Below, one piece after another: positions 30,384 to 41,791 of a stretch of DNA of 64,000 nt. Numbering within the stretch: position 1 is the stretch's first letter; each line of letters begins with the position of its first letter. The translations under genes were made by a program, and so were the position numbers. Below the pieces are notes generated by a model. That model saw only the letters and a program-made list of their open reading frames with translations, ran no database searches and was not told the origin of the DNA. The DNA is taken from NCBI RefSeq assembly GCF_036250675.1, contig NZ_CP109592.1:4464001-4528000 (forward strand). The letters are read 5' to 3'. The stretch comes from Streptomyces sp. NBC_01689. Lineage in GTDB: Bacteria; Actinomycetota; Actinomycetes; Streptomycetales; Streptomycetaceae.

Positions 30384-30986
30384 ATGTCCCAGCGTCCGCT
30401 CAGGACCGCCCTCGCCCTCGCGACGGCCGTCACCGCGTCGCTCACCCTGGCCGCCGTGCCTGCCCCGGCCGCGGGCGGCCCCGTGGACCCGACGGCCGCA
30501 CGGGGCCTGAGCAAGGCTTACGCGGCCAGCGCGAAGTACCTCGACGAGTCGGCCGCTCTCGCCGACGGCTACGTTCCCTATCCGTGCTCGGCGGACCCGG
30601 CGGGCCACGGCGCCATGGGTCACCACTACTTCAACGAGTCCCGCTACGGCTCCCTCGATCCGGCGAAGCCCGGCGCCCTGCTCTTCGAGGACGGGCCGGA
30701 CGGCAGGCGCAGGCTGGCGGGGGTCGAGTGGATCGTGGTGGACGCGGACCAGAACCTGAAGACGTCGGGCGACCGGCCCTCGCTGTTCGGTCAGAAGTTC
30801 GAGGGCCCGATGCCGGGTCACTACCGGGGCATGCCGGTCCACTACGACCTGCACGTCTGGCTCTGGAAGCACAACCCCAACGGCCTGTTCAACCGGTGGA
30901 ACCCCCGGGTGTCGTGTCCCAACGCCCCCTCGGCCCACAAGGCACAGGCGGGCCGGACGGACCACATGAGCCAGATGGGCCACTGA
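30384..30986 (+). CDS. Small secreted protein with His/Met-rich tail, unknown function
   Basis: This 200-aa exported protein has a signal peptide at about 1-29 (ending APAAGG). The mature part has a helical [21 protein letters not shown], then [45 protein letters not shown] and [20 protein letters not shown], ending [16 protein letters not shown]. The pattern (A/G)MG-HY-N ... LDP-KP-ALL-E recurs in uncharacterised bacterial secreted proteins I recall. Many His and Met residues suggest metal, perhaps copper, binding; this is inference. Two cysteines could form a disulfide. AGGAG supports the start. Confidence 0.75.
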   Translation: MSQRPLRTALALATAVTASLTLAAVPAPAAGGPVDPTAARGLSKAYAASAKYLDESAALADGYVPYPCSADPAGHGAMGHHYFNESRYGSLDPAKPGALLFEDGPDGRRRLAGVEWIVVDADQNLKTSGDRPSLFGQKFEGPMPGHYRGMPVHYDLHVWLWKHNPNGLFNRWNPRVSCPNAPSAHKAQAGRTDHMSQMGH

Positions 30987-31034
30987 GAACGCCCCGGGCC
31001 CCGCTCCTGGGAGGAGGCGGGGCCCGGGGCGTTC
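30987..31034. terminator. Strong bidirectional terminator of nuo operon and secreted protein gene
   Basis: Perfect 18-bp arms (30987-31004 and 31017-31034, core GCCCCGGGCCCCGC) enclose a 12-nt loop between convergent stops. It is among the longest stems in the window. Confidence 0.8.
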
Positions 31035-31044
31035 CACGTGCCGG

Positions 31045-32694
31045 TCAGCGCACGAAGACGCCCGCCTGGTTCGCCAGGTCGAGGAAGTACTGCGGCGCGA
31101 CGCCCAGCACCAGCGTGACCGCGACGCCGAACGCGATCGCCGTCATGGTCAGCGGCGAGGGCACCGCCACCGTCGGCCCCTCCGGCTTCGGCTCGCTGAA
31201 GAACATCAGCACGATCACCCTGATGTAGAAGAACGCGGCGATCGCGGACGAGATCACACCGACCACGACCAGCGCGCCCGCGCCGCCCTCCGCCGCCGCC
31301 TTGAACACGGCGAACTTTCCGGCGAAGCCCGAGGTCAGCGGGATGCCCGCGAAGGCCAGCAGGAAGACCGCGAAGACGGCCGCCACCAAGGGGGAGCGCC
31401 GTCCGAGGCCCGCCCACTTGGACAGGTGCGTCGCCTCGCCGCCCGCGTCGCGGACCAGGGTGACGACCGCGAAGGCCCCGATCGTCACGAACGAGTAGGC
31501 GCCCAGGTAGAAGAGGACCGACGAGACGCCGTCCGGCGAGGCCGCGATGACACCCGCGAGGATGAAGCCCGCGTGCGCGATCGACGAGTACGCCAGCAGC
31601 CGCTTGATGTCCGTCTGGGTGATCGCGACGATGGCGCCGCCCAGCATGGTGACGATCGCGACGGCCCACATGACCGGCCGCCAGTCCCAGCGCAGGCCCG
31701 GCAGGACGACGTACAGCAGACGCAGCAGGGCGCCGAAGGCGGCCACCTTCGTCGCCGCCGCCATGAAGCCGGTGACCGGGGTCGGCGCGCCCTGGTAGAC
31801 GTCCGGCGTCCACATGTGGAAGGGCACCGCGCCGACCTTGAAGAGGAGGCCCATGACGACCATCGCGGCGCCGATCAGCAGCAGCGCGTCGTTGCCCATG
31901 GTGCCGGCGAGAGCCGGGTCGACGGAGGTGACCGTGCCGTCCACGACCTGCGCGATCCTGGCGTACGACACCGAACCCGCGTAGCCGTAGAGCAGGGCGA
32001 TGCCGAACAGGGTGAACGCGGAGGCGAAGGCACCGAGCAGGAAGTACTTGACCGCGGCCTCCTGCGACATGAGCCGCTTGCGGCGGGCCACGGCGCACAG
32101 CAGGTACAGGGGCAGCGAGAAGACCTCCAGCGCGATGAACAGCGTCAGCAGGTCGTTGGCCGACGGGAAGACCAGCATCCCGCCGATCGCGAAGAGCAGC
32201 AGCGGGAACACCTCGGTGGTGGTGAACCCGGCCTTGACGGCCGCCTTCTCGCTGTCGCTGCCGGGCACGGAGGCGGCCTGTGCGGCGAACGAGTCGACGC
32301 GGTTGCCGTGGGTCTCCGGGTCGAGCCTGCGCTCGGCGAAGGTGAAGACGCCGAGGATGCCCGCCAGCAGGATGGTGCCCTGCAGGAACAGGGAGGGTCC
32401 GTCGACGGCGATCGCGCCCATCGCGGCAATGTGCGCCTTCGTCGTCCCGTATCCGCCCGCCGCCATCGCGACCACCGCGGCGAAGGCGGCGGCGAGCGCG
32501 ACGACGGAGACGAACACCTGGGCGTAGTAGCGGGACCTCCGCGGGACGAAGGCCTCGATCAGGACCCCGACGAGGGCCGCCCCGATGACGATCAGGGTGG
32601 GCGACAACTGCCCGTATTCGATCTTCGGCGCGTCGATCTTCGTGATCGGCTCCGCCGCGGTTGTCCACAGGCTGTGGACGGCTGCTGCGCTCAC
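31045..32694 (-). CDS. nuoN: NADH-quinone oxidoreductase subunit N
   Basis: This 549-aa antiporter-like membrane subunit has about 14 hydrophobic helices. Conserved features are the helix-5 Glu ([14 protein letters not shown]), the broken-helix lysine region ([25 protein letters not shown] with TGF) and [17 protein letters not shown]. The GTG at 32692-32694 overlaps the nuoM stop (GTGA). The loop near residues 110-135 is longer than in E. coli. A DnaA-like palindrome lies in its first codons. Last gene of the operon. Confidence 0.95.
   Translation of the reverse strand: MSAAAVHSLWTTAAEPITKIDAPKIEYGQLSPTLIVIGAALVGVLIEAFVPRRSRYYAQVFVSVVALAAAFAAVVAMAAGGYGTTKAHIAAMGAIAVDGPSLFLQGTILLAGILGVFTFAERRLDPETHGNRVDSFAAQAASVPGSDSEKAAVKAGFTTTEVFPLLLFAIGGMLVFPSANDLLTLFIALEVFSLPLYLLCAVARRKRLMSQEAAVKYFLLGAFASAFTLFGIALLYGYAGSVSYARIAQVVDGTVTSVDPALAGTMGNDALLLIGAAMVVMGLLFKVGAVPFHMWTPDVYQGAPTPVTGFMAAATKVAAFGALLRLLYVVLPGLRWDWRPVMWAVAIVTMLGGAIVAITQTDIKRLLAYSSIAHAGFILAGVIAASPDGVSSVLFYLGAYSFVTIGAFAVVTLVRDAGGEATHLSKWAGLGRRSPLVAAVFAVFLLAFAGIPLTSGFAGKFAVFKAAAEGGAGALVVVGVISSAIAAFFYIRVIVLMFFSEPKPEGPTVAVPSPLTMTAIAFGVAVTLVLGVAPQYFLDLANQAGVFVR
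32661..32679. promoter_or_regulatory. DnaA-box palindrome in the 5' end of nuoN
   Basis: TTGTCCACA at 32661-32669 is part of the perfect palindrome GTCCACAG-G-CTGTGGAC (32663-32679), giving overlapping DnaA-type boxes on both strands inside coding DNA. Function is untested. Confidence 0.45.
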
Positions 32695-34262
32695 TTGGCC
32701 GCCTCCACCTCGGGCTGGGGGTCCTTTTTGTGTACGTCCGACATGGTCTGCTGGACCGCGGGGTTGACGATGTCGGTGACGGGCTTCGGGTAGACGCCCA
32801 GGAAGATCAGCAGGGCGATCAGCGGGGCGACCACCAGGAGTTCGCGCACCCTCAGGTCGGGCATCTGTGCGACCTCGGGCTTCACCGGGCCCGTCATCGT
32901 CCGCTGGTAGAGGACGAGCGTGTACAGCGCGGCGAGCACGATGCCGAAGGTGGCGACGATGCCGACGACCGGGTAGCGCGTGAACGTGCCGACCAGGACG
33001 AGGAATTCGCTCACGAAGGGCGCGAGCCCGGGAAGCGAGAGGGTCGCGAGGCCGCCGACCAGGAAGGTACCGGCGAGCACCGGGGCGACCTTCTGCACCC
33101 CTCCGTAGTCGGCGATCAGACGCGAGCCGCGCCGCGAGATCAGGAAGCCCGCCACCAGCATCAGCGCGGCGGTCGAGATCCCGTGGTTGACCATGTAGAG
33201 GGTCGCGCCCGACTGGCCCTGGCTGGTCATCGCGAAGATGCCCAGGATGATGAAGCCGAAGTGGGAGATCGACGCGTACGCCACCAGCCGCTTGATGTCC
33301 CGCTGGCCGACCGCGACCAGTGCCCCGTAGACGATGCTGATCAGGGCGAGGACGAGGATGGCCGGGGTCGCCCACTTGCTGGCCTCGGGGAAGAGCTGGA
33401 GGCAGAAGCGGAGCATCGCGAAGGTGCCGACCTTGTCGACCACCGCCGTGATCAGGACCGCGACCGGGGCCGTGGCCTCGCCCATGGCGTTGGGCAGCCA
33501 GGTGTGCAGCGGCCACAGCGGGGCCTTCACCGCGAACGCGAAGAAGAAGCCCAGGAACAGCCAGCGCTCCGTGCTGGTCGCCATGTGCAGCGAGCCGTTG
33601 GCGCGGGCCTGCACGATCTCCTGGAGGGAGAAGTTCCCGGCGACCACGTAGAGGCCGATGACCGCGGCCAGCATGATCAGACCGCCGACCAGGTTGTAGA
33701 GGAGGAACTTCACCGCGGCGTACGACCGCTGGGTCGCCGCCACCTCGTCACCGTGCTCGTGGGCCTTGTCCCCGAAGCCGCCGATGAGGAAGTACATCGG
33801 GATCAGCATGGCTTCGAAGAAGATGTAGAAGAGGAAGACGTCGGTGGCCTCGAAGGAGATGATCACCATCGCCTCGACGGCCAGGATCAGGGCGAAGAAG
33901 CCCTGCGTCGGACGCCAGCGCCTGTTACCGGTCTCCTGCGGGTCGGCGTCGTGCCAGCCCGCGAGGATCACGAACGGGATCAGCAGCGCGGTCAGCGCCA
34001 CCAGCGCCACCCCGATGCCGTCCACACCCAGCTCGTACCGCACCCCGAAGTCCTTGATCCAGGAGTGGGATTCGGTGAGCTGGTAACGGCTGCCGCCGGG
34101 GTCGAACCGTACGAGCACGACCGCGGCCAGGACGAGTGTGGCGAGCGAGACGAGCAGCGCCAGCCACTTGGCGGCGACCCGTCGCGCGGCCGGCACCGCG
34201 GCCGTGGCGACGGCTCCGAGGGCCGGGAGCGCCGCCGTCGCTGTCAGCAGAGGAAAGGACAT
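32691..34262 (-). CDS. nuoM: NADH-quinone oxidoreductase subunit M
   Basis: This 523-aa antiporter-like subunit has about 14 helices. Key features are the helix-5 Glu in YIFFEAMLIPMYFLIG, FAFAVKAPLWPLHTWLPNAM with the essential Lys, and GQRDIKRLVAYASISHFGF. Cation-coupling His residues occur in MVNHGISTAALM. The C-terminal tail is charged ([15 protein letters not shown]). ATG at 34260-34262, five bases after the nuoL stop; it overlaps nuoN by 4 bp. Confidence 0.95.
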   Translation of the reverse strand: MSFPLLTATAALPALGAVATAAVPAARRVAAKWLALLVSLATLVLAAVVLVRFDPGGSRYQLTESHSWIKDFGVRYELGVDGIGVALVALTALLIPFVILAGWHDADPQETGNRRWRPTQGFFALILAVEAMVIISFEATDVFLFYIFFEAMLIPMYFLIGGFGDKAHEHGDEVAATQRSYAAVKFLLYNLVGGLIMLAAVIGLYVVAGNFSLQEIVQARANGSLHMATSTERWLFLGFFFAFAVKAPLWPLHTWLPNAMGEATAPVAVLITAVVDKVGTFAMLRFCLQLFPEASKWATPAILVLALISIVYGALVAVGQRDIKRLVAYASISHFGFIILGIFAMTSQGQSGATLYMVNHGISTAALMLVAGFLISRRGSRLIADYGGVQKVAPVLAGTFLVGGLATLSLPGLAPFVSEFLVLVGTFTRYPVVGIVATFGIVLAALYTLVLYQRTMTGPVKPEVAQMPDLRVRELLVVAPLIALLIFLGVYPKPVTDIVNPAVQQTMSDVHKKDPQPEVEAAK

Positions 34263-34267
34263 CGGTA

Positions 34268-36187
34268 TCAGACCGCCCTCATCAGCAGGGTCGCGGCGAT
34301 GAGGACCGCCGCACCGCCGAACATCGAGACCGCGTAACTGCGGGCATATCCGTTCTGCAACTTGCGCAGCCGCCCGGAGAGGCCGCCCATCGAGGCGGCC
34401 GTGCCGTTGACCACCCCGTCGACCAGGGTGTGGTCGAGGTACACCAGGGAGCGCGTCAGGTGCTCCCCGCCGCGCACCAGCACGACGTGATTGAAGTCGT
34501 CCTGGAGCAGGTCGCGCCGGGCGGCCCGGGTGAGCAGCGAACCGCGCGGGGCGACGGCCGGGACGGGCCCGCGCCCGTACTGGAGGTAGGCGATCCCGGC
34601 GCCGACGACCAGGAGCACCATCGTGGCCAGCGTGACCGTGAGGGCGCTGACGGGCGAGTCGCCCTCCGAGTGCCCGGTGACCGGCTCCAGCCAGTGCAGG
34701 AAGCGGTCGCCGATGCTGAAGAGGCCGCCCGCGAAGACCGATCCGAAGGCCAGCACGATCATGGGGATCGTCATGGACCGGGGCGACTCGTGCGGGTGCG
34801 GCTCGTGGCCGTCCGCGTCCGGCTGCCAGCGCTTCTCGCCGAAGAAGGTCATGAGCATCACGCGCGTCATGTAGTACGCGGTGATCGCCGCACCGAGAAG
34901 GGCCGCGCCGCCGAGGATCCAGCCCTCGGTACCGCCCTTGGCGAAGGCTGCCTCGATGATCTTGTCCTTGGAGAAGAAGCCGGACAGGCCCGGGAAACCG
35001 ATGATGGCGAGGTAGCCGAGGCCGAAGGTGACGAAGGTGACCGGCATGTACTTCCTGAGGCCGCCGTACCTGCGCATGTCGACCTCGTCGTTCATGCCGT
35101 GCATCACCGAACCGGCGCCGAGGAAGAGCCCCGCCTTGAAGAAGCCGTGCGTCACCAGGTGCATGATCGCGAAGACGTACCCGATGGGCCCGAGGCCCGC
35201 GGCGAGCACCATGTAGCCGATCTGCGACATCGTCGAGCCGGCGAGCGCCTTCTTGATGTCGTCCTTCGCGCAACCGACGATCGCACCGAACAGCAGCGTG
35301 ACGGCGCCGACCACGGTGACGACCAGCTGCGCGTCGGGCGCGGCGTTGAAGATCGCGCCGGAGCGGACGATCAGGTAGACGCCCGCGGTGACCATCGTCG
35401 CGGCGTGGATGAGGGCCGAGACCGGGGTCGGGCCCTCCATCGCGTCCCCGAGCCAGGACTGCAGCGGCACCTGGGCGGACTTGCCGCAGGCGGCGAGCAG
35501 CAGCATCAGCGCGACCGCGGTGAGCTTGCCCTCGGTGGCGCCCCCGACCAGCCCGGGGTGTTCCTCGGTGCCGAGCACCGGCCCGAAGGCGAAGCTGCCG
35601 AAGGTGGTGAACATCAGCATGATCGCGATCGACAGGCCCATGTCGCCGACGCGGTTGACCAGGAAGGCCTTCTTCGCGGCGGTGGCGGCGCTGGGCTTGT
35701 GCTGCCAGAAGCCGATCAGCAGGTACGAGGCGAGGCCCACGCCCTCCCAGCCGACGTACAGCAGCAGGTAGTTGTCCGCGAGGACGAGCAGCAGCATGGC
35801 CGCGAGGAACAGGTTCAGATAGCCGAAGAAGCGGCGACGCCGCTCGTCGTGCTCCATGTAGCCGATGGAGTACAGGTGGATCAGCGAGCCGACGCCCGTG
35901 ATCAGCAGGACGAACGTCATCGACAGCTGGTCGAGCTGGAAGGAGACGTCCGCCCGGAAGCCCGCTACGGGGATCCAGCTGAACAGGTGCTGGCTCAGGG
36001 ACCGGTCGGCGGCGCTCTTGCCCAGCATGTCGACGAAGAGGACCGCGCCGATCACGAAGGAGGCCGCCGCGAGCGCCGTACCGATCCAGTGGCCGACGGC
36101 GTCGAGCCGACGGCCGCCGCACAGCAGTACGGCCGCTCCGAGCAGGGGCGCCGCTACCAGCAGCGCAATCAGGTTGTCTGTAGTCAC
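34268..36187 (-). CDS. nuoL: NADH-quinone oxidoreductase subunit L
   Basis: This 639-aa distal proton-pumping subunit includes the long lateral helix near the C-terminus. Features are the helix-5 Glu in [38 protein letters not shown] with [11 protein letters not shown], and [19 protein letters not shown]. The GTG at 36185-36187 lies 14 bp after the nuoK stop. Length fits the family (about 600-640). Confidence 0.95.
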   Translation of the reverse strand: MTTDNLIALLVAAPLLGAAVLLCGGRRLDAVGHWIGTALAAASFVIGAVLFVDMLGKSAADRSLSQHLFSWIPVAGFRADVSFQLDQLSMTFVLLITGVGSLIHLYSIGYMEHDERRRRFFGYLNLFLAAMLLLVLADNYLLLYVGWEGVGLASYLLIGFWQHKPSAATAAKKAFLVNRVGDMGLSIAIMLMFTTFGSFAFGPVLGTEEHPGLVGGATEGKLTAVALMLLLAACGKSAQVPLQSWLGDAMEGPTPVSALIHAATMVTAGVYLIVRSGAIFNAAPDAQLVVTVVGAVTLLFGAIVGCAKDDIKKALAGSTMSQIGYMVLAAGLGPIGYVFAIMHLVTHGFFKAGLFLGAGSVMHGMNDEVDMRRYGGLRKYMPVTFVTFGLGYLAIIGFPGLSGFFSKDKIIEAAFAKGGTEGWILGGAALLGAAITAYYMTRVMLMTFFGEKRWQPDADGHEPHPHESPRSMTIPMIVLAFGSVFAGGLFSIGDRFLHWLEPVTGHSEGDSPVSALTVTLATMVLLVVGAGIAYLQYGRGPVPAVAPRGSLLTRAARRDLLQDDFNHVVLVRGGEHLTRSLVYLDHTLVDGVVNGTAASMGGLSGRLRKLQNGYARSYAVSMFGGAAVLIAATLLMRAV

Positions 36188-36201
36188 GGTTCAGCGACCC
36201 C

Positions 36202-36501
36202 TTACAGCTTCATCAGGCTGGCGTCGTCGACCGAGGCCGAGTGGCGGGAACGGAACAGCGACACGATGATCGCGAGCCCGACCACGACCTCCGCGGCGGC
36301 GACGACCATCGTGAAGAAGGCGATGATCTGGCCGTCGAGATTGCCGTGCATACGGGAGAAGACGACGAACGCGAGGTTGCAGGCGTTGAGCATGAGCTCG
36401 ACGCACATGAACACCACGATCGCGTTACGCCGGATCAGCACGCCGGTGGCGCCGATCGTGAACAACAGGGCGGCGAGGTAGAGGTAGTTGACCGGATTCA
36501 C
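36202..36501 (-). CDS. nuoK: NADH-quinone oxidoreductase subunit K
   Basis: This 99-aa subunit has three helices. The two conserved membrane glutamates are present, in [16 protein letters not shown] and [12 protein letters not shown]; they link the quinone site to the antiporter-like subunits. The GTG start overlaps the nuoJ stop by 4 bp. Standard length. Confidence 0.96.
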   Translation of the reverse strand: MNPVNYLYLAALLFTIGATGVLIRRNAIVVFMCVELMLNACNLAFVVFSRMHGNLDGQIIAFFTMVVAAAEVVVGLAIIVSLFRSRHSASVDDASLMKL

Positions 36502-37316
36502 TTGGACGCCTCCTCCGTCTTCGTCCGCTCCAGGCGCTCTTCGGCGCGCTGCTCCAGGGCCTTCAGATCGCTCAGTGCCTCGGTCGACACGTCACGGACC
36601 TGACCGCGGTCCCGCAGCGTCTTGTTGACGGTCAGCTCCGAGGGGGTGCCGTCCGGGAGGAGACCCGCGATGTCCACCGCGTTGTGCCGGGCGTAGACAC
36701 CCGGGGCCGGCAGCGGCGGCAGGTGCTTGCCCTCCCGCACCCGCTGCTCGGACAGCTCGCGCTGGGTCTTGGGGCGCTCGGTGCGCTCGCGGTGCGTGAG
36801 CACCATGGCGCCGACGGCGGCCGTGATGAGCAGCGCGCCGGTGATCTCGAAGGCGAACACGTACTTCGTGAAGATGAGGGCCGCGAGACCTTCCACGTTG
36901 CCGTGGGCGTTGGCCTTGCCCACGCCGTTGAACTCCGTCAGGGACGCGTTGCCGATGCCCGCGAGCAGCAGGACGCCGAAGCCGAGACCGCAGGCCAGGG
37001 CCAGCCAGCGCTGCCCCTTGATGGTCTCCTTCAGGGAGTCCGCCGCGGTGACACCGACGAGCATGACCACGAACAGGAACAGCATCATGATCGCGCCGGT
37101 GTAGACGACGATCTGCACGACGCCCAGGAAATAGGCGCCGTTGGCGAGGTAGAACACCGCCAGGACGATCATGGTCCCGGCGAGGCAGAGGGCGCTGTGC
37201 ACGGCCTTCTTCATGAAGACGGTGCACAGGGCGCCGATCACGGCGACGGTGCCGAGCACCCAGAACTGGAAGGCCTCTCCGGTGGAGGTGGAGTAGGCGG
37301 CGAGCTGCGCGCTCAT
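36498..37316 (-). CDS. nuoJ: NADH-quinone oxidoreductase subunit J
   Basis: This 272-aa subunit has five helices within the first 170 residues, including the pi-bulge helix 3 region ([21 protein letters not shown] with VMLVG). The C-terminal 100 residues are a charged hydrophilic tail ([21 protein letters not shown], ending RTKTEEASK), longer than in E. coli NuoJ (184 aa) but common in actinobacteria. The start overlaps the nuoI stop by 4 bp. Confidence 0.95.
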   Translation of the reverse strand: MSAQLAAYSTSTGEAFQFWVLGTVAVIGALCTVFMKKAVHSALCLAGTMIVLAVFYLANGAYFLGVVQIVVYTGAIMMLFLFVVMLVGVTAADSLKETIKGQRWLALACGLGFGVLLLAGIGNASLTEFNGVGKANAHGNVEGLAALIFTKYVFAFEITGALLITAAVGAMVLTHRERTERPKTQRELSEQRVREGKHLPPLPAPGVYARHNAVDIAGLLPDGTPSELTVNKTLRDRGQVRDVSTEALSDLKALEQRAEERLERTKTEEASK

Positions 37317-37915
37317 GCGTCCACCCCCTCCTCATGGGGCTTCTCGCCCTTGGAGACGGCCACTTGGCGCACGGTGCCGGGCGCCGCCTCCGTGACGAGG
37401 CCCCGGTAGTAGTCCTGCTCGTCCGTCCCGGGGAAGATCGAGTGCGGTGACTCGACCATGCCCTCCTCGAGACCGGCGAGCAGCTGCTCCTTGGTGTAGA
37501 TGAGGTTGGCGCGGCTGCTGTCCGCGAGCTCGAACTCGTTCGTCATCGTCAGCGCGCGGGTGGGGCACGCCTCGATGCACAGACCGCACAGGATGCAGCG
37601 CGCGTAATTGATCTGGTAGACGCGGCCGTAGCGCTCACCGGGCGAGTAGCGCTCCTCCTCGGTGTTGTCCGCGCCCTCCACGTAGATGGCGTCCGCGGGA
37701 CAGGCCCACGCGCACAGCTCGCACCCGACGCACTTCTCCAGGCCGTCCGGATGGCGGTTGAGCTGGTGCCGGCCGTGGAACCGCGGGGCCGTGGTCTTGT
37801 GCTGCTCCGGGTACTGCTCCGTGAGCCGCTTCTTGAACATGGCCTTGAAGGTCACACCGAAGCCGGCGACGGGGTTCTGGAAACCGGGTTTGGTCTCCTT
37901 CGGCTCCTCAGACAT
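37313..37915 (-). CDS. nuoI: NADH-quinone oxidoreductase subunit I
   Basis: This 200-aa ferredoxin-like subunit carries [4Fe-4S] clusters N6a and N6b. The two cysteine sets are C62, C65, C68, C72 ([12 protein letters not shown]) and C107, C110, C113, C117 ([12 protein letters not shown]). An amphipathic N-terminus anchors it to the membrane arm. The ATG at 37913-37915 is chosen over the upstream GTG because AAGGAGG lies just before it. It overlaps nuoH by 8 bp. Confidence 0.95.
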   Translation of the reverse strand: MSEEPKETKPGFQNPVAGFGVTFKAMFKKRLTEQYPEQHKTTAPRFHGRHQLNRHPDGLEKCVGCELCAWACPADAIYVEGADNTEEERYSPGERYGRVYQINYARCILCGLCIEACPTRALTMTNEFELADSSRANLIYTKEQLLAGLEEGMVESPHSIFPGTDEQDYYRGLVTEAAPGTVRQVAVSKGEKPHEEGVDA

Positions 37916-39290
37916 CGGACCCCTCCTTTCCGTCACGAGATCCGCCGTTCGATCCGTCACTCACAGTGTCGGACCCACCACTGACAATCAACTCCCGCTC
38001 ACGGCGCGGGCGGCGCCGCGGCACCGGCGGCAGCTCCTGCCCCGGCAGCGGCGGCACCGGGAATCCACCGGCCATCGGGTCGAAGGCGGGGGGCTCGGCG
38101 GCCGCCTCGCCGGCCTCGGGCTTCGCACGGAAGACGTCCGCGGCGAACGAGATCAGCAGCAGGACGAGGACACCGCCGCCGACGTACAGCGCGATGTCGG
38201 CGAAGTCGTAGTGCTGGTTGCGCAGGGTCCGCACGGTCGCGACGAGCATCAGCCACACCACGGAGACCGGGATGAGGACCTTCCAGCCGAGCTTCATCAG
38301 CTGGTCGTAGCGGACGCGCGGGAGCGTGCCGCGCAGCCAGATGAAGAAGAACAGCAGCAGCTGCACCTTCACCACGAACCAGAGCATCGGCCACCAGCCG
38401 TGGTTGGCGCCCTCCCAGAAGGTGCTGATGGGCCACGGGGCCCGCCAGCCGCCGAGGAACAGCGTGGTCGACACGGCCGAGACCGTCACCATGTTCACGT
38501 ACTCGGCGAGCATGAAGAGCGCGAACTTGATGGACGAGTACTCGGTGTTGAAGCCGCCGACGAGGTCGCCCTCGGACTCCGGCATGTCGAAGGGGGCGCG
38601 GTTGGTCTCGCCGACCATCGTGATGATGTAGATCACGAAGGAGACCGGCAGCAGCAGGACGTACCAGCGGTCGTGCTGCTGCTCGACGATCGTCGAGGTG
38701 GACATCGACCCGGAGTAGAGGAACACCGAGGCGAACGCGGCGCCCATGGCGATCTCGTAGGAGATCATCTGCGCGCAGGAACGCAGTCCGCCGAGGAGCG
38801 GGTAGGTCGATCCGGAGGACCAGCCGGCGAGCACGATCCCGTAGATGCCGACCGAGGCGACCGCGAGGATGTAGAGCATCGCGATCGGCAGGTCGGTGAG
38901 CTGCATCGTGGTGCGGTGCCCGAAGATCGAGATCTCGTTGCCCGCGGGGCCGAAGGGGATCACCGCGATCGCCATGAAGGCCGGGATGGCCGCCACGACC
39001 GGCGCGAGGATGTAGACCACCTTGTCGGCGCGTTTGACGACGACGTCTTCCTTGAGCATCAGTTTGATGCCGTCGGCGAGCGACTGGAGCATGCCCCAGG
39101 GGCCGTGCCGGTTCGGTCCGATGCGCAGCTGCATCCAGGCGACGACCTTGCGCTCCCACACGATGGAGAAGAGCACGGTGATCATCAGGAAGGCGAAGCA
39201 GAAGACCGCCTTGACGACGACCAGCCACCAGGGGTCGCGGCCGAACATGGAGAGGTCTTCCGTGGCGAGGTACGACGTGTACGGCGTCAT
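37908..39290 (-). CDS. nuoH: NADH-quinone oxidoreductase subunit H
   Basis: This 460-aa membrane subunit forms the quinone chamber. The conserved first helices and loop ([22 protein letters not shown]) are present, as are [32 protein letters not shown] (quinone-site acidic loop) and [17 protein letters not shown]. About 75 C-terminal residues are a Pro/Glu- and Arg-rich tail ([20 protein letters not shown], then PRRRPRR) absent in E. coli. Start ATG 39288-39290 overlaps the nuoG stop by 4 bp. Confidence 0.95.
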   Translation of the reverse strand: MTPYTSYLATEDLSMFGRDPWWLVVVKAVFCFAFLMITVLFSIVWERKVVAWMQLRIGPNRHGPWGMLQSLADGIKLMLKEDVVVKRADKVVYILAPVVAAIPAFMAIAVIPFGPAGNEISIFGHRTTMQLTDLPIAMLYILAVASVGIYGIVLAGWSSGSTYPLLGGLRSCAQMISYEIAMGAAFASVFLYSGSMSTSTIVEQQHDRWYVLLLPVSFVIYIITMVGETNRAPFDMPESEGDLVGGFNTEYSSIKFALFMLAEYVNMVTVSAVSTTLFLGGWRAPWPISTFWEGANHGWWPMLWFVVKVQLLLFFFIWLRGTLPRVRYDQLMKLGWKVLIPVSVVWLMLVATVRTLRNQHYDFADIALYVGGGVLVLLLISFAADVFRAKPEAGEAAAEPPAFDPMAGGFPVPPLPGQELPPVPRRRPRRERELIVSGGSDTVSDGSNGGSRDGKEGSDV

Positions 39291-41791
39291 GCCTCCACCT
39301 CCTTGGGGGCCTCGGTGGCGAGCGTCGCCGGACCGATGCGGACGAGTGCGCCGGGCAGCGCCCCCGTGTCGGAGGCGACGCCCCCGCCTGCGGAATTCAG
39401 CGGGAGCCAGACCACGCGGTCGGGCATCTCGGTGACCTGCAGCGGGAGGGAGACCGTCCCGGCGCTGCCGGTGACGGCGAGGAGGTCGCCCTCCTTGACA
39501 CCCGCCTCGGCGGCCGTGGCGGCCGACACGCGCGCGCGTGCCGCGTGCCGGGTCCCGGCGAGCGCCTCGTCGCCCTCCTGCAGCCGCCCCCGGTCGAGCA
39601 GCAGCCGGTGGCCCGCGAGGACGGCCTCACCGGCGGCGGGACGTGGCAGCGACGCCGCGATCTCGACGGGTTCGGCGGCCCGGGGACCGTCCCAGGCACC
39701 GAGCCGGTCCAGCTCGCCGCGCGCGGTGCGCAGGTCCGGCAGGCCGAGGTGGACGTCCATGGCGTCGGCCAGCATCTGCAGCACCCGCGCGTCGGTGGGC
39801 GCCAGGGTGCGGGTCATCTGGTCGGGCTTGAGCGCGGCCTCGAACAGGCGGGCCCTGCCTTCCCAGTTGAGGAAGGTTCCCGGTTTCTCGGTGACGGCGG
39901 CCACCGGGAGGACGACGTCCGCGTGCTCGGTGACGTCGCCGGGACGCAGTTCGAGCGACACCAGGAAGCCGATCTCCGAGAGCGCCGCACGCGCGCGTGC
40001 CGGGTCCGGCAGGTCGTCGACCTCCACGCCCGCCACCAGCAGGGCCTGCAGCTCGCCGGCCGCGGCGGCCTCGACCATCTGGCCGGTGTCGCGGCCGTAG
40101 CGGTGCGGGAGCTGGGCGACGCCCCAGGCGGCGGCGACCTCCTCTCGCGCGCGCGGGTCGGTCGCCGGACGTCCGCCCGGCAGCAGCGACGGCAGGGCGC
40201 CCGCCTCGATTGCGCCGCGCTCGCCCGCCCGTCGCGGGATCCACACCAGCGCGGCACCGGTCGCGGACGCGGCGCGTACCGCGGAGGTGAGCCCGCCGGC
40301 CACCGCGGCGAGCCGCTCGCCGACGACGATCACCGCTCCCTCGCCGCGCAGTGCCTCGGCGGCGACGGCTCCGTCGCCCTCCAGGCCGACGCCGCTCGCG
40401 AGGGCGTTCAGCCACTCGGTCTCGGTGCCGGGCGCCGCGGGTAGCAGCGTGCCGCCCGCCTTGGCCAGACCGCGTGTCGCGTGCGTGGCGAGCGAGAAGG
40501 TCCGCTGGCCGTGTCCGCGCCAGGCCTTGCGCAGCCGCAGGAAGACTCCGGGCGCCTCCTCCTCGGACTCGAAGCCGACGAGCAGGACCGCGGGCGCCTT
40601 CTCCAGGGATGTGTACGTGACGCCGGTGCCGTCGAGGTCCCGTCCCCGTCCGGCCACCCGGGCCGCCAGGAAGTCGGCCTCCTCGGCGCTGTGCACGCGC
40701 GCGCGGAAGTCGATGTCGTTGGTGTCGAGGGCCACGCGGGCGAACTTGCTGTAGGCGTAGGCGTCCTCGACGGTGAGCCGGCCGCCGGTCAGGACACCGG
40801 TCCGGCCCCGGGCCGCCAGCAGCCCCCGGGCCGCGGTCTCCAGGGCCTCCGGCCAGGAGGCGGGCTCCAGTTCACCGGAGGCGCCGCGGACCAGGGGCGT
40901 CTGCAGCCGGTCGCGCTGCTGCGCGTACCGGAAGCCGAAGCGGCCCTTGTCGCACAGCCACTCCTCGTTGACCTCGGGGTCGGGCGCCGCGAGGCGCCGC
41001 ATCACCTTGCCGCGCCGGTGGTCGGTGCGCGTCGCGCAGCCGCCCGCGCAGTGTTCGCACACCGAGTGCGAGGAGACGAGGTCGAAGGGGCGGGAACGGA
41101 AGCGGTAGGCCGCCGAGGTCAGCGCTCCGACCGGGCAGATCTGGATCGTGTTGCCGGAGAAGTACGACTCGAAGGGGTCACCCTCCCCGGTGCCGACCTG
41201 CTGGAGCGCGCCGCGCTCGATCAGCTCGATCATCGGATCGCCCGCGATCTGGTTGCTGAACCGGGTGCAGCGGGCGCACAGGACGCACCGCTCGCGGTCG
41301 AGCAGCACCTGCGTGGAGATCGGGACCGGCTTCTCGTAGGTCCGCTTCTTTCCCTCGAAGCGGGATTCGGCGCTGCCGTGCGACATCGCCTGGTTCTGCA
41401 GCGGGCACTCGCCGCCCTTGTCGCAGACCGGGCAGTCCAGCGGGTGGTTGATGAGCAGGAGCTCCATCACGCCGTGCTGGGCCTTCTCGGCGACGGGTGA
41501 GGTGAGCTGTGTCCGCACCACCATCCCGTCCGTGCACGTGATCGTGCAGGACGCCATGGGCTTGCGCTGTCCCTCGACCTCGACGATGCACTGGCGGCAG
41601 GCGCCGGCCGGGTCGAGCAGCGGGTGGTCGCAGAAGCGGGGGATCTCGATGCCCAGCTCTTCCGCGGCGCGGATGACCAGGGTGCCCTTGGGCACGCTGA
41701 TCTCGGCGCCGTCGATCGTCAGCGAGACGAGATCCTCCGGCGGAACCGCCGCCTCTCCCCCTCCCGAGGGAGCGCTGGTGGTCACCGTCAT
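39287..41791 (-). CDS. nuoG: NADH-quinone oxidoreductase subunit G
   Basis: This 834-aa subunit is the largest of the NADH module. The N-terminal [2Fe-2S] ligands are in [20 protein letters not shown]. Next come the His-ligated [4Fe-4S] N5 motif ([19 protein letters not shown]) and [10 protein letters not shown]...CPVGAL for N4. The extra N7 set, CEHCAGGC...WLCDKGRF, is present; many species lack it. The remainder is molybdopterin-enzyme-like but without cofactor ligands, and the last 250 residues are poorly conserved and Ala-rich. Start overlaps the nuoF stop. Confidence 0.95.
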   Translation of the reverse strand: MTVTTSAPSGGGEAAVPPEDLVSLTIDGAEISVPKGTLVIRAAEELGIEIPRFCDHPLLDPAGACRQCIVEVEGQRKPMASCTITCTDGMVVRTQLTSPVAEKAQHGVMELLLINHPLDCPVCDKGGECPLQNQAMSHGSAESRFEGKKRTYEKPVPISTQVLLDRERCVLCARCTRFSNQIAGDPMIELIERGALQQVGTGEGDPFESYFSGNTIQICPVGALTSAAYRFRSRPFDLVSSHSVCEHCAGGCATRTDHRRGKVMRRLAAPDPEVNEEWLCDKGRFGFRYAQQRDRLQTPLVRGASGELEPASWPEALETAARGLLAARGRTGVLTGGRLTVEDAYAYSKFARVALDTNDIDFRARVHSAEEADFLAARVAGRGRDLDGTGVTYTSLEKAPAVLLVGFESEEEAPGVFLRLRKAWRGHGQRTFSLATHATRGLAKAGGTLLPAAPGTETEWLNALASGVGLEGDGAVAAEALRGEGAVIVVGERLAAVAGGLTSAVRAASATGAALVWIPRRAGERGAIEAGALPSLLPGGRPATDPRAREEVAAAWGVAQLPHRYGRDTGQMVEAAAAGELQALLVAGVEVDDLPDPARARAALSEIGFLVSLELRPGDVTEHADVVLPVAAVTEKPGTFLNWEGRARLFEAALKPDQMTRTLAPTDARVLQMLADAMDVHLGLPDLRTARGELDRLGAWDGPRAAEPVEIAASLPRPAAGEAVLAGHRLLLDRGRLQEGDEALAGTRHAARARVSAATAAEAGVKEGDLLAVTGSAGTVSLPLQVTEMPDRVVWLPLNSAGGGVASDTGALPGALVRIGPATLATEAPKEVEA

